DNA of 64,000 nt from Ornithinimicrobium sp. CNJ-824 (GTDB lineage Bacteria; Actinomycetota; Actinomycetes; Actinomycetales; Dermatophilaceae): NCBI RefSeq assembly GCF_001942405.1, contig NZ_MKKA01000044.1:62001-126000 (forward strand), in the 5' to 3' direction. Positions 27,253 through 36,450 of this stretch are shown in pieces. The position numbers and the translations under genes are program-made. Positions within the stretch are counted from its first letter, which is position 1. Every line of letters starts with the position of its first letter. Under the pieces are notes generated by a model that was not told the origin of the DNA, ran no database searches, and saw only the letters and a program-made list of their open reading frames with translations.

Positions 27253-27756
27253 TCAGAACATGCAGGCCATCAACGGACCGACCAGGTCGTTCATGCCCTC
27301 GTCCTCCTTGCCCTGGAACATCATGGAGAACAGCTCGGTCAGGGTCTCCTCGTCCATCACCTCGCCGATGCACTCCTGCTGCTCGGCGGTCAGCTCGTCG
27401 TCGGCCGCGATCTCCTCCGTGAACATCTCGGCCGCGTCGACGCAGCCGACGAAGACCTCGGCGGCGGCGTCGGCGTCCTCCTCCGACATGGTGACCTCGC
27501 CCACGGTGTCGTCGACCTCGAGGTCGTCGGTGAGCATGCCGTAGTCCTGCAGCTGGTCGACGCCGATCTCATCGACCATGCCCTCGCCCACGCAGTCGGC
27601 CTGATCCTGGTCGACGGCGAACTCGTCGTCGGTCTCCTCCACCATCGAGGCCGAGATCGCCTCGGCGGCCTGGGCCTCGTCGCCCCCGCCACCGCAGGCG
27701 GTGAGCGAGAGGGACAGGACAAGTCCCCCGACGACGAGAAGCGAGCGGTTCTTCAT
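27253..27756 (-). CDS. Acidic secreted lipoprotein
   Basis: The protein has 167 residues. A type II signal peptide (MKNRSLLVVGGLVLSLSLTACGGGG) has the lipobox LTAC, so it would be lipid-anchored outside the membrane. The mature part is very acidic, with regularly spaced cysteines (DCVGEGMVDE, FVGCVDAAEMF, QECIGEVMDEE, MACMF). The repeated C-x-G-x-hydrophobic pattern suggests a small duplicated helical fold stabilised by disulfides. Function unknown. Confidence 0.8.
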   Translation of the reverse strand: MKNRSLLVVGGLVLSLSLTACGGGGDEAQAAEAISASMVEETDDEFAVDQDQADCVGEGMVDEIGVDQLQDYGMLTDDLEVDDTVGEVTMSEEDADAAAEVFVGCVDAAEMFTEEIAADDELTAEQQECIGEVMDEETLTELFSMMFQGKEDEGMNDLVGPLMACMF

Positions 27757-27891
27757 CAGATCCCCAATCCGGTGGGCGTGACACGCCGCGTGGTTTGACG
27801 GCCCCTGCGACCGGCGCGCTCGGAAGGGCACGCAACGACGACGCTAACAGCGGACGCGCCCATGGATCGGTCCGGCACCGACACGCGGGTA

Positions 27892-27925
27892 TGCGGTGCA
27901 CCCCGCCGAGGCGGGGTGCACCGCA
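27892..27925 (-). terminator. Strong perfect hairpin after the CocE-type hydrolase gene
   Basis: TGCGGTGCACCCCGC and GCGGGGTGCACCGCA form a perfect 15-bp stem with a four-base loop, about 18 bp beyond the hydrolase stop on the minus strand. No U-tract follows. Confidence 0.75.
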
Positions 27926-27943
27926 CACCTCCTCAAGAGCTCA

Positions 27944-29805
27944 TCAGCCGCGACCCTGGTTGACGGACAGGCTGAAGGTGCCCCGCATCCGGTCCTCCAT
28001 CGTGCCGGTGTAGGCGCGGAGGTAGGTGTCGAGGTAGGGCGCCCGGTCGCCGTGCGTTGGCACGTCGTTGCGGGTGTTCTGCAGCTGGAGCGACAGGGTG
28101 GGCGAGGAGACCGTGATCGTCTCGCCGGAGGGGGTGTCGCGCCACGACCGTGTCGTGTTCGTGCCGATGCCCACGACGAGCTGGTGGCCGGTCTTGAGGG
28201 TCCAGTCGGTGTCCTTGAGGTCGAACTCGACCGTGCCGTCCTGCACCAGCGACATCTGCTCGTCGAACATCACCGCCGTGCCGTCGGGGGCGACGTCCCA
28301 GGTCCGTACCAGCACGTTGCCGGTGCCGGCAGCCTCGAAGGCCGCCCGGGGCGTGCCGGTAATCCGCGTGTCGTGCTTCATCGGGCGTGACCAGGTGTAG
28401 AAGCGTTGCCGTCGTCGGTGACGCGGGGCGGTTTGCCGGGCCGGCCCTGGGCCTGGGGCGGCAGGGTCGGACCGTGCTCCATGTCGTAGTCGCCGTCGTC
28501 GGCGGGACCCCGTCCGGCGGCCTCCTGGCCCCCGTCGTCGACATAGCTGCCGGGCTCGAGGCGCACCGTCTGGGTGGTGGTGACCACCGGCCAGGTGTCC
28601 TGGGCGCGCCACTGGCCGAAGTTGTCCTGGATGACGAATGCAGGATCCTCGACGGACGGTTCGACGTCCAGGAGATGCTCGTCGTAGAAGCGCATGACCT
28701 CCTCGAACCACCCCTCCCGGCCCATCCGCAGGACCCCGTCGGAACCGCGGTCGTTGCCGCGCACGTGCTCGAAGGGGCCGAGCCAGCCGCGCTGCTCACC
28801 CTGGTGGTTGTCGAGGTACTGCTGCATGTCCTCGGGCTTGGTGTTGGGCTCCAGGAACCCCTGGGTGACGAAGAGCGGCACCGTCGACCCGGCGGCCATG
28901 GCGGCCAGGTCGCGGGCCTGCCAGTACTCGGAGTCGGGGTCCGGGTCCTGGGTGTCGGTCAGGTTGTCGGTGAGGCACTCGGGGTGAGTCTGCTCGTAGG
29001 CGGCGTTGGCCTTGTAGCGGTCGGTGTCGTCCGCCATCCCCTGGACGCTGGCGATCGAGTTGTAGGCCCAAGGGGTGCCGAGGTGGTTGGGCCGGCGGAC
29101 GCCGTTGGAGAAGAGGTAGTTGTACATGTCCCACAGCGGCTCCTGGGAGACGACGGCGGCAAGGCCCTCCGGCTCCTCGTTGGCACCGACCAGCCCGGTG
29201 ACGCCGTCGTAGGACTTGCCGTAGAGGCCGACCTTGCCGGTCGACCAGGGCTGGCTCGCCGACCACTCGACGGCGGCGACCACGTCGGCCTGCTCGCCGG
29301 GGCCGCCCCAGTCGAGGCACCCGGTCGAGCCGCCGAAGCCACGCAGGTCGACATAGACCACGGTGTAGCCGCGGGCCATCAGGTCGGCACCCTCGATGAG
29401 GTCGTTGAACCGCTCGGACGGGCCGGTCTGCTCGAAGCCGTCATCGCCGGTCTGTCCGGCGTGGGCGAAGTAGGGACCGACCGACAGGATCACTGGTGTC
29501 TTGCCGTCGGCCGGGAGGTGGGCAGGACGCAGCACGTCGGCGTGCAGCTCGACGTCGCTGCCGTCCGAGGAGGGGAAGTAGTGCTCGGTCCACGACGCGC
29601 CCTCGGGCACGCGTGGGTTCTCGTCGTGGGTGACGCCGTCCTCGACGGTGGCGCTCGCGGTCGCAGCGGCGTTGGCGGCCGCCGGCGAGTAGGTGGGGGA
29701 GGGCGTCGTCCCGGCCGTGGCAGCCAGCGGGCTGACCACGAGCGCGGAGGAGCAGGTGAGGATGAAGGTGGTCCGGTGCAGTCGCGTCCTTGCGGTGGTG
29801 TCCAT
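27944..29805 (-). CDS. Secreted CocE/NonD-type (S15) hydrolase (one frameshift)
   Basis: About 620 residues after restoring one base near 28,400. The N-terminal signal peptide (about 30 residues) is followed by an X-Pro dipeptidyl-peptidase S15 alpha/beta-hydrolase domain: the YVDLRGFGGSTG segment and nucleophile Ser198 in GLYGKSYDG. A C-terminal beta jelly-roll follows (WDVAPDGTAVMFDEQ, then DLKDTDWTLKTGHQLVVGIGT). Relatives hydrolyse esters (cocaine esterase), peptides ending in X-Pro, or lactams; the substrate here is unknown. It would be exported. Confidence 0.85.
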
Positions 29806-29857
29806 TGCCGGACCGTAGGGAGCGGCGTGGGCCGGGTGGAAGGGTTACTGGCGAGTC

Positions 29858-29929
29858 TTGGACAAGGCTTTACCCGACCTGTCCAGACGTGGTTTCCCCC
29901 AGACCAACTGTTTAACAACTCCTTGTCCA
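29858..29929. promoter_or_regulatory. Spaced inverted repeat upstream of the hydrolase gene
   Basis: TTGGACAAGG at 29,858-29,867 and CCTTGTCCA at 29,921-29,929 are inverted copies with 53 bases between them, in the AT-richer gap before the hydrolase start. They could be paired operator sites for a looping repressor. No dedicated regulator gene is adjacent. Confidence 0.35.
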
Positions 29930-30028
29930 GTGTTGACTGCACCGAGCTTCGCCGCGCGGCCCGCGGAGGCGCCGGCGCTGCGGGGACGGAGCGGACGACG
30001 GCTGAGGAGAGCTGTGCCCGGCCGCGGG

Positions 30029-31519
30029 TCACCGGTCCGTTGGTGCCCCCGCCGCGGCCGCCCGACGGCGGCCGTCCCACACCGCCGCGGCCAGCGCCAG
30101 GAGCAGCAGCGCCAGCGCGGTGCCGATCGCGGCCCGCAGCCCCGCCCCCGGGTCGCCGCCGTCCCCGGACCCGAGCTGGTATGCGGTGATGAGGGTTGCG
30201 GCGCCGATCGCGGCCCCCACGCGCTGGCCGGTCTGCAGCGCACCGCCGGCGGCTCCGCCCATACGGGGCGGCACCTCGGCCAGGGTGAGGGTGAAGTTGG
30301 GCGAGACGACCGCGCCGCCGCCGAGGCCCGCCAGCAGCAGGGGCAGCACGAGGGCCAGCCACAACCAGGACCGGTCCTGGGCCCAGGCGGCGAGCACGGC
30401 CAGCAGCACGAGCCCGGTCATCATGACGCCCAGCGCCCGGACCACCAGCGACCGCCCCATCCGGGTCACCGCCCGGCCGGCCCACATCGAGGACACCGCC
30501 GAGCCGACGGCGAAGGGCGTGAGCAGCAGCCCGGTGGCCAGGGTGGAGTAGCCCAGCCCGTCCTGCAGGTAGACCGACAGCACGAGGAACACCCCGGTGA
30601 AGCCGGTGAAGTAGAGCGCGCCGACGACGATGCCGTTGCCGTAGCCGGGGGTCCGCCTCAGCAGGGCGATGTCGAGCAGGGGTGCGCCGCCGGTGCGGGT
30701 GAGCCGGCGCTCCCACGCGATGAAGGCCCAGCCGGCAACGGGCACCCCGAGCAGCAGCCACAGGAGGCCGGTGGCGCCGGACTCGAGCGCCACGACCGGC
30801 AGCAGCAGGCACAGCACGGCCAGCCCGAGCAGCACCGCCCCGCCCGGGTCCAGCCGGGTGTCGGATTCCCCGACCTCGACCCGGGTGTCCGGCACCAGCC
30901 GGGCGATGGCCACGAGGAGCACCACCCCGATGGGCACGTTGACGAGGAAGATCCAGCGCCAGCCGCCCTCCTCGCCGGCGAGCGCGATGATCACACCGCC
31001 GAGCACCGGCCCGATCGCGGAGGCCACCGACACCACGAGCCCGAAGAGCCCGAAGGCCCGGCCGCGTTCGCCCCCGCTGAACAGCTCCTGGATGAGCCCG
31101 GTGTTCTGGGGAGCGAGCAGCCCTGCGGAGAGGCCCTGGACGAGCCGGGCCGCGACCAGCACCTCGACCGAGGGCGCCAGCCCGCAGGCGGCGCTGGCCA
31201 GCACGAAGCCGGTCAGCCCGACGAGCATGAGCCGACGCCGGCCCCAGGCGTCCCCGAGCCGGCCCCCGGTGACGAGCACGAGGCCGAAGCTGAGGGCATA
31301 CCCCGACACGACCCACTGGATCGTCGCGGCCGAGGTGTCCAGGCCCGAGCGCATCGACGGGATCGCGACGTTGACGATCGTCACGTCCAGCAGCGACATG
31401 AAGCCCACGGCCAGGGTGACGGCCAGGACCCGCCAGCGCGCCGGGTCGGGCTCGGTCCCGGTGGCGTCGCCGCTCCGCCGTTCCGGCGTCACGTCGTCGC
31501 CCCTGGTCACCCGGCCCAT
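30029..31519 (-). CDS. MFS drug/solute exporter, DHA2 (14-helix) family
   Basis: The protein has 496 residues with about 14 hydrophobic segments. The DHA2 motifs are clear: SLLDVTIVNVAIPSM in helix 1, GGRLGDAWGRRR after helix 2, RLVQGLSAGLLAPQN in helix 4 and GPVLGG in helix 5. It would be a proton-coupled exporter of drugs or metabolites. The start at 31,519 is the ATG closest to the first helix. No TetR or MarR regulator is next to it. Confidence 0.9.
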   Translation of the reverse strand: MGRVTRGDDVTPERRSGDATGTEPDPARWRVLAVTLAVGFMSLLDVTIVNVAIPSMRSGLDTSAATIQWVVSGYALSFGLVLVTGGRLGDAWGRRRLMLVGLTGFVLASAACGLAPSVEVLVAARLVQGLSAGLLAPQNTGLIQELFSGGERGRAFGLFGLVVSVASAIGPVLGGVIIALAGEEGGWRWIFLVNVPIGVVLLVAIARLVPDTRVEVGESDTRLDPGGAVLLGLAVLCLLLPVVALESGATGLLWLLLGVPVAGWAFIAWERRLTRTGGAPLLDIALLRRTPGYGNGIVVGALYFTGFTGVFLVLSVYLQDGLGYSTLATGLLLTPFAVGSAVSSMWAGRAVTRMGRSLVVRALGVMMTGLVLLAVLAAWAQDRSWLWLALVLPLLLAGLGGGAVVSPNFTLTLAEVPPRMGGAAGGALQTGQRVGAAIGAATLITAYQLGSGDGGDPGAGLRAAIGTALALLLLALAAAVWDGRRRAAAAGAPTDR

Positions 31520-31684
31520 GCTAGGACGCCGGGGGCGTCGGTCCCGTCCCCAGCGGCCACTCCACCTCACCGGCATGCAGTCGTCACTCGCGGGACCGAG
31601 GTCCCGACCGCGACCCGCGGCCGGGACCTCCTACCGTCTCCAGTCTGCGGCCGAATTTGGGAGGCTTGACGGCCTGTGCCCTTA

Positions 31685-32149
31685 TCAACTGCGGCGAGTG
31701 GGTTTACCGTCTGCGACCGGGGCGGACGACGTGGTCAGGACGTCGGAGGCCTGCTGGGTCTTCCAGTTGTCGTGGTGGCGCTGTGCCAAGAGGAAGGCCA
31801 CGTCGGCCTTCTTGACCAGCCTGTAGAGCCCGATGCAAAGCGCCAGGACGCCCGCCAGCTCCATCAGCGCAGCCAGAACGAACCATCCGGTGCCGTCGCT
31901 GTCGGAATACATGGTCGAGGTCAGCATCGTGTTGAAGCCGACTACGAAAGGAATCGCCGCCCCCATCACGAGACCAAGACCCCAGCCCACAAGACCGGCT
32001 GCGGGGGCAGATGACGCCCAAGATGCACCTCCGGGGCAGGGTTCCCCCACCTTGGTGTCGTGCGTCATGGGTTTGCCGTCGCTCCCCACGGGCACCTGCT
32101 GCATGCAGGCGGGACAGGTCTTCGTTTTCGTAGCGGTCGTCGTGGTCAA
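31685..32149 (-). CDS. Small membrane protein with an N-terminal Cys pair
   Basis: The protein has 154 residues. The N-terminus carries TCPACMQQVPVGSDGKPMTHDTKVGEPCPGG, a Cys-x-x-Cys plus downstream His/Cys arrangement like a small zinc ribbon, followed by two hydrophobic helices. The TTG start at 32,149 is chosen because GAGGAG lies six bases upstream; no ATG/GTG fits as well. Function unknown. It follows the EVE-HNH/MazG pair on the same strand, after a gap of about 115 bp, and may be the next gene of that unit. Confidence 0.55.
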   Translation of the reverse strand: MTTTTATKTKTCPACMQQVPVGSDGKPMTHDTKVGEPCPGGASWASSAPAAGLVGWGLGLVMGAAIPFVVGFNTMLTSTMYSDSDGTGWFVLAALMELAGVLALCIGLYRLVKKADVAFLLAQRHHDNWKTQQASDVLTTSSAPVADGKPTRRS

Positions 32150-32264
32150 GTCTGCTCCTCGAGTTGCGGCCAGGCCCGTGATGCGGGCGCCGCGCAATGA
32201 CACCACACGTCGCCCGCCCGCTCCACCCCAACAGTGCCCCCTGACGCCTGCGAAGCTCCGTCTG

Positions 32265-32579
32265 TTACCCGGAGGTCGGGAATCGCATTTTGTTCCGTCT
32301 AAACTTCCTGGCCACTTCATCGTCAAGCTGCACGCCGAGGACGTCAGTGAGTCGAAGAAGGTAGATGGCGATGTCGGCCAACTCGTCCCGGACTGCGTCT
32401 GCACTCTCACCGGACATCACCTGCAGCGACTCCTCAGGCGTCAGCCATTGAAAGATCTCCAGCAACTCGGAGGCCTCGACGGACAGCGCCATGGCGAGGT
32501 TCTTCGGTGTGTGGAACTGCAACCAGTCCCGTTCCTCGGCGAAAGTGCGCAGCTGCTCCTGCCAGTGCTCGACGTTCAT
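32265..32579 (-). CDS. MazG-like nucleotide pyrophosphohydrolase
   Basis: The protein has 104 residues, an all-alpha NTP pyrophosphatase of the MazG/dCTPase type. Metal ligands follow the family rule: VEASELLE (Glu35 and Glu38) and DELADIA (Glu66 and Asp69). It would hydrolyse a (d)NTP, possibly a damaged or modified one, to the monophosphate. The ATG at 32,579 overlaps the stop of the EVE-HNH gene (ATGA), so the two are translationally coupled, which suggests a joint job in nucleotide or phage-DNA surveillance. Confidence 0.85.
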   Translation of the reverse strand: MNVEHWQEQLRTFAEERDWLQFHTPKNLAMALSVEASELLEIFQWLTPEESLQVMSGESADAVRDELADIAIYLLRLTDVLGVQLDDEVARKFRRNKMRFPTSG

Positions 32580-33445
32580 CGCCCCAGCCAATCAGCGCAG
32601 TCCTCGTTGTGCTTGGTCAGAGCTTCGCGGGCGGGCTGCTCGTCCAGAGTCGACGGTACCGTGAGGACAGTGCCGGCGAGGGCTTCATACTCAGTGCCCT
32701 GCAGCGCGGGGGAGACACGCACCAGGAGGCTGTCCGCCTCAACGGTCAGGAGGAAGAGGTCGAAGAGGGTATGGAGGTCGGCGCGCAGGAGCAGGCCGTT
32801 CCAGACCTCGTTGGTCTGCTCGCCCTTGTGCGGCCAGATGTGGGCGGCCTCCAGCACCGACTCAACTGCGGTCCCGGTGATCGCGCACCGTCCCTCGTAG
32901 GCACTCAGGAGTGCTCCGCGGAACCGCGGCTGTCCCTGCCGAAGTGCCACCATCTGTACGCGGCGGACACGGAGATCCTCATCCATGTTGTCGAAGATCC
33001 TCTCCCGTTGCGCGTCGTTCAGTGAGCGCTGGGGATTCGGGTCACCACCGAGGTAGTCGTCCAGGATCGCCTGCTGCTCCGGCTTGAGCTTCCGGACGAA
33101 CGTGGGGTTCTTGCTCAGGCCGGTCGCTGCGGCGACGTCGTGCCAGCGAGGCTGCTCGCCCGCCTCGCCGGCGAGGACCTCGAGGGGGAATCGCTGGACG
33201 TACGGCTTGTCCTCGGCCCCAGGCCAGTCGTCCCACGGCCCCGGAGTGACCTGTTCCGCGTCGATCTCATAGGCATCCCGGAGCGCACGCACCTTGCCGA
33301 GGAGCGACGCCCCGCTCTGCCAGTAGTAGACGACGTCACCGGCCTTGATCCCGCGCGGGGTGATCAGGTCCCAGAGACCGTGCTCCTTCGCGTACTCCCA
33401 GTGCTGGGGGTAGTCCTTGCTGATCGTCAGCAGCCATGCCGCCAC
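32576..33445 (-). CDS. EVE-HNH modification-dependent endonuclease (type IV-like)
   Basis: The protein has 289 residues. Residues 1 to about 150 form an EVE domain (YWQSGASLLGKVRALRDAY), a base-flipping reader of modified cytosine. The C-terminal part is an HNH nuclease: Cys187 in GRCAITG, His202 in AAHIWPHK, Asn217 in VWNGLLL and His225 in DLHTLFD. EVE-HNH fusions are known as restriction enzymes of modified DNA (for example VcaM4I). The GTG start at 33,445 gives the EVE strand at once (AAWLLTIS). Expected target: 5-methyl- or hydroxymethylcytosine-containing DNA. Confidence 0.87.
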   Translation of the reverse strand: MAAWLLTISKDYPQHWEYAKEHGLWDLITPRGIKAGDVVYYWQSGASLLGKVRALRDAYEIDAEQVTPGPWDDWPGAEDKPYVQRFPLEVLAGEAGEQPRWHDVAAATGLSKNPTFVRKLKPEQQAILDDYLGGDPNPQRSLNDAQRERIFDNMDEDLRVRRVQMVALRQGQPRFRGALLSAYEGRCAITGTAVESVLEAAHIWPHKGEQTNEVWNGLLLRADLHTLFDLFLLTVEADSLLVRVSPALQGTEYEALAGTVLTVPSTLDEQPAREALTKHNEDCADWLGR

Positions 33446-33529
33446 GGCATGCGCCTTCCGTGCTCATCACGGGGGAGGCGTGTCCTTCACTGGAAGCCTG
33501 TCGATCCGTCGGTGTGTGGTTGTGGTCAT

Positions 33530-33546
33530 GGGCGGCTGGGCCGCCC
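33530..33546 (-). terminator. Hairpin after the DUF2075 relic
   Basis: GGGCGGC-TGG-GCCGCCC, a perfect 7-bp stem with a 3-base loop, follows the minus-strand stop at 33,548 by one base, and lies in the gap before the EVE-HNH start. Confidence 0.5.
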
Positions 33547-33547
33547 G

Positions 33548-35226
33548 CTACCTGCGGAGCAGGCTCCGGAGGAAGTCCCTTGTTTGCGGATCGGTCGAGT
33601 AGATCCAGGCGCTGCGCATCCCGCGCGTCAGCAGCACCTTGTAGACGTTGCGCACCAGCCGGTCGAAGTCGCGGTCCGACACCTTCGTGCGGTTGCGCAG
33701 CACCGGGTCGCGGTTTCCCTCCCGCACGGCCCGTCACGCCCCGTCACGCCACACCAGGTCGGGCCCGAGGATGATCCCCGCGTGGTCGTACTCGAAGCCC
33801 TGCGCCGTGTAGATGCACCCCACCTGCCCGAATCCCGCAGTCCGTCGCCCACAGCGCGGCAGCCGGCGCGCCGCCGACTGAGCGGTCGCCCTTGAGGTTC
33901 CACGGCCGTGACCAGTCCCCGATCCGCACGTCCTGCACGAGCGTTCCGTCCGGCTCGGGGTCCGACCACGGCCAGCAGTAGCCGGCCGCCATACGAGCCG
34001 TGTAGCCGTCCTCCTGCCGCAGCGCCAGCACGTGCTCCAGCTCGTCGGGGGAGTCGAGGACGCCCACCTCGAAGGCAGGATCACCGCCCCACCGGATCGG
34101 GCCACCGGGCGCCAGCCCCAGCAGCCGCTCGACCCACTCGACATACAGCGCCGAACCACCGCAGCGGAACTGGTCGTCGAGATCGATCTCGTGCACGTCC
34201 ATGCCCAGCGACTCGGCATACTCCGTGATCGCCTGGACCGTCCCCATCTCCCCGGGCCGCACGACCTGGTTCTGATCGAGCAGGAAGACCGGCACCAGCG
34301 CGGCGCTGAGCAGCTCGTCGAGCTGCGGGCGACCCGTCCGGTGCTCCTTGCGGGTGTAGCGCGACTCCGACGTCTCCCGGATGCGGTGCGCCTCGTCGAG
34401 GATGAGGCACTCCAGCTCGTTGGGCTCGGCCGCCATGCAACTGTTGAAGTAGCTAACATCTTGCGCACCCGCGGCGCCCGCGCGGCAGCCACCTTGCGCA
34501 GGGTCTTGGTGAACGACTGCGAGCCGGTCGCATGCATGACGGCGCGCCCCTGCCGGGACAGCTCGCCCATCACAGACAGGGCGATGACGCTCTTGCCGCT
34601 CCCCGGTCCGCCGCTGACGACGATCGCCGTCTTGGTGGTGCCCCGCCGCGCCTTCTCGACCGCGTGCAGCACCAGCTCGTAGGCGTCGCGCTGCTCGTCG
34701 AGCAGGACGAACTGCTCACGCCGCTGCACCTCGTCCGCTGCCAGTGCCAGCAGCTGCTTGGAGGGGGCGATGCGGCTGCTCAGCAGCCGGTCCGCATACC
34801 CCGCTCCGGGCACCCCGGGGGCGAAACGGCTCTTGAGGAAATCGACGAACTCACCCCGGTCCCGCCCGCTGAACATCCGCGCCGGCCTCGGGGTGTCGGG
34901 GACGGCCATGCCCCTCAGGTCTGCGATGCCCAGGCTGGTGGCGTTGTGCAGGTATGCCGTGCCGGCGAGCTCGTGCTCGTCCTCGGCCTACGTGACGAAA
35001 GAAGTTAGTGAGGTAGTGGCAGCAACCGTGGCGCCTGCTCCAGCGGGTGGTAGCCGTAGCCGCCGATCCGCACCCGCACGTCGCTGTCCTCGAAGCGCTT
35101 CGCCTCGCTCCACTGCTTGAGCTCGACGACGAGGTATGACGAACGCCCGGTCTGGGGGTGCTGCCGGCGCTGCACACCCTCGCAGGAGATCCACCCAGGT
35201 CGATGACAGATCACCGTCATCGCCAA
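33548..35226 (-). pseudogene. DUF2075 DNA/RNA helicase, decayed
   Basis: Pieces in several frames make up one DUF2075 protein: an N-terminal nuclease-like segment (SYLVVELKQWSEAKRF), Walker A (GGPGSGKSVIAL), DEAH (CLILDEAHRIRE) and the C-terminal YTAQGFEYDHAG with YKVLLTRGMRS. Breaks include a TAC-to-TAG stop (about 34,988), a TGG-to-TGA stop (33,734), a missing base near 34,445, two missing bases near 33,835 and more indels near 35,015. The in-frame reading past the TGA to 33,548 shows these are substitutions. Relatives are found in many defence islands. It is probably inactive. Confidence 0.8.
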
Positions 35227-35344
35227 GCAAGGCGCCCTGCCTCACGTTGACTCCCCGGCAGCCAGCCGCGCGTGGCACCCATCTCTCGGCCACACCCGGC
35301 TAAACCCAACTCAAGCCGACGTCCACCTGTATCGTCGGCAGTGC

Positions 35345-35361
35345 TGGCCCGGCCCGGGCCA
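35345..35361. promoter_or_regulatory. 17-bp near-perfect palindrome before the HTH gene
   Basis: TGGCCCGGCCCGGGCCA differs from its reverse complement only at the centre. It ends 19 bp before the GTG of the HTH gene, close to where its promoter should be, and could be its own operator. Confidence 0.4.
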
Positions 35362-35379
35362 GACCGAGGAAGGACCAAC

Positions 35380-35568
35380 GTGGCTGAGCAGTGGCTGTCC
35401 GCAGACGACATCGCGGCCCACCTCGGGGTCACTAAAGATACCGTCTACACCTGGATCGCCGAGAAGGCCATGCCAGCCCACAAGGTCGGGCGCCTCTGGA
35501 AGTTCCAAGCCAGCGAGGTCGACGAATGGGTGCGCCGAGGCGGCGCGGCGGGAGAAGCCGCTCCGTGA
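35380..35568 (+). CDS. Excisionase-type HTH protein at the head of the BREX locus
   Basis: The protein has 62 residues, a single MerR-like winged helix of the excisionase family: LSADDIAAHLGVTKDTVYTW, then HKVGRLWKFQASEVDEWV. Such small proteins occur both as excisionases of mobile elements and as putative regulators in defence loci. It is 96 bp upstream of brxA on the same strand. The GTG start is behind GAGGAAGG. Whether it regulates BREX or is a relic of the element that brought it is open. Confidence 0.85.
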   Translation: MAEQWLSADDIAAHLGVTKDTVYTWIAEKAMPAHKVGRLWKFQASEVDEWVRRGGAAGEAAP

Positions 35569-35664
35569 AGCTCAAGTGTCGGATGCTCCTGCTGCAATGA
35601 GGCCCGCGACGGAATCCATCTCAGAGCAGAGTCAGAATTCAGCGCTCTGGACGCTTGACGCGAT

Positions 35665-36450
35665 GTGCGTGTATGGAAGGTGAACAACCGAGAGATGACG
35701 AGTTCTCGTATCACTGGGGGTGACTTCACCCTCGGCACGTTGCGGACGACCGCAAGCCACACGATCGGCATTCCCCATCTGGTGGAGCTTCTGCGCGAGG
35801 TGCCGTCTGATGCGTCCGCCGAGCAGTACAGCGAGGCGGTAATCGAGGGCAACGTCCTTGGCCGCCCGACGCAGACCGGTCGGCAGCGGTCGTTCCGTCA
35901 CCTGCGCGAGTTGTACTTCTTGGACCCGAACCGCCCGGAGTTCACCGCGATGCGGCATTACTGGGACATCGACCCCGTGTCGCATCCCCTCCTTGCGGGG
36001 TTGCTGGCCTTTACCCGCGACGAGGTGCTCCGCGCTTCCTTCGCGGCGATCGCGGATCTTCCCGCGGGATCGAGCGTGACATCAGCGAACCTCACCGCAG
36101 CGGTCGCGGCGCAGTTCGGCGACGAGATGTCCGAGTCGACTCTCGGGAAGACCGGCCGCAACACCGGTGCCTGCTGGACCCAGACGGGCCATCTGGCGGG
36201 CCGCGCCAAGAAGGTGCGCACAGAGGTGGAGGCCCGCCCGGCCGTCATCGCCTATGCGGCGTACCTCGGGCACCTCGCTGGGGGCCGTGGCCTCGGCGTC
36301 CTCGATAATCCGTGGTCGCAGATTTTGGGGCTCGCTCCCGGGCGCACCTTGGAGGCGCTGCGCGACGCGCACACCCAGGGCATCCTCGACCTCCTCGTCG
36401 CGGGCAACGTGGTTGATGTGACCTTCCCAGCTCTCGGTGGTGGCGCATGA
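35665..36450 (+). CDS. brxA: BREX protein BrxA (DUF1819)
   Basis: The protein has 261 residues. The DUF1819 pattern is seen at the N-terminus (SSRITGGDFTLGTLRTTASH) and along an all-helical body. BrxA is a DNA-binding protein and the usual first gene of type 1 BREX. The GTG at 35,665 gives 10 extra residues; the ATG at 35,695, just before the conserved part, is an equally good start. Its stop overlaps brxB (ATGA). The following gene order brxB-brxC-pglX-pglZ-brxL confirms the name. Confidence 0.9.
   Translation: MRVWKVNNREMTSSRITGGDFTLGTLRTTASHTIGIPHLVELLREVPSDASAEQYSEAVIEGNVLGRPTQTGRQRSFRHLRELYFLDPNRPEFTAMRHYWDIDPVSHPLLAGLLAFTRDEVLRASFAAIADLPAGSSVTSANLTAAVAAQFGDEMSESTLGKTGRNTGACWTQTGHLAGRAKKVRTEVEARPAVIAYAAYLGHLAGGRGLGVLDNPWSQILGLAPGRTLEALRDAHTQGILDLLVAGNVVDVTFPALGGGA

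Noticed and set aside
33733-33752. Apparent tandem duplication CCCGTCACGC twice, as the cause of the DUF2075 break
   Set aside because: The reading frame stays open through both copies apart from one TGG-to-TGA change, so no insertion is needed to explain it.
35585-35625. Possible third copy of the nested-palindrome repeat (CTCCTGCTGCAATGAGG)
   Set aside because: Only about ten bases match and the palindromic arms are missing; most likely chance.
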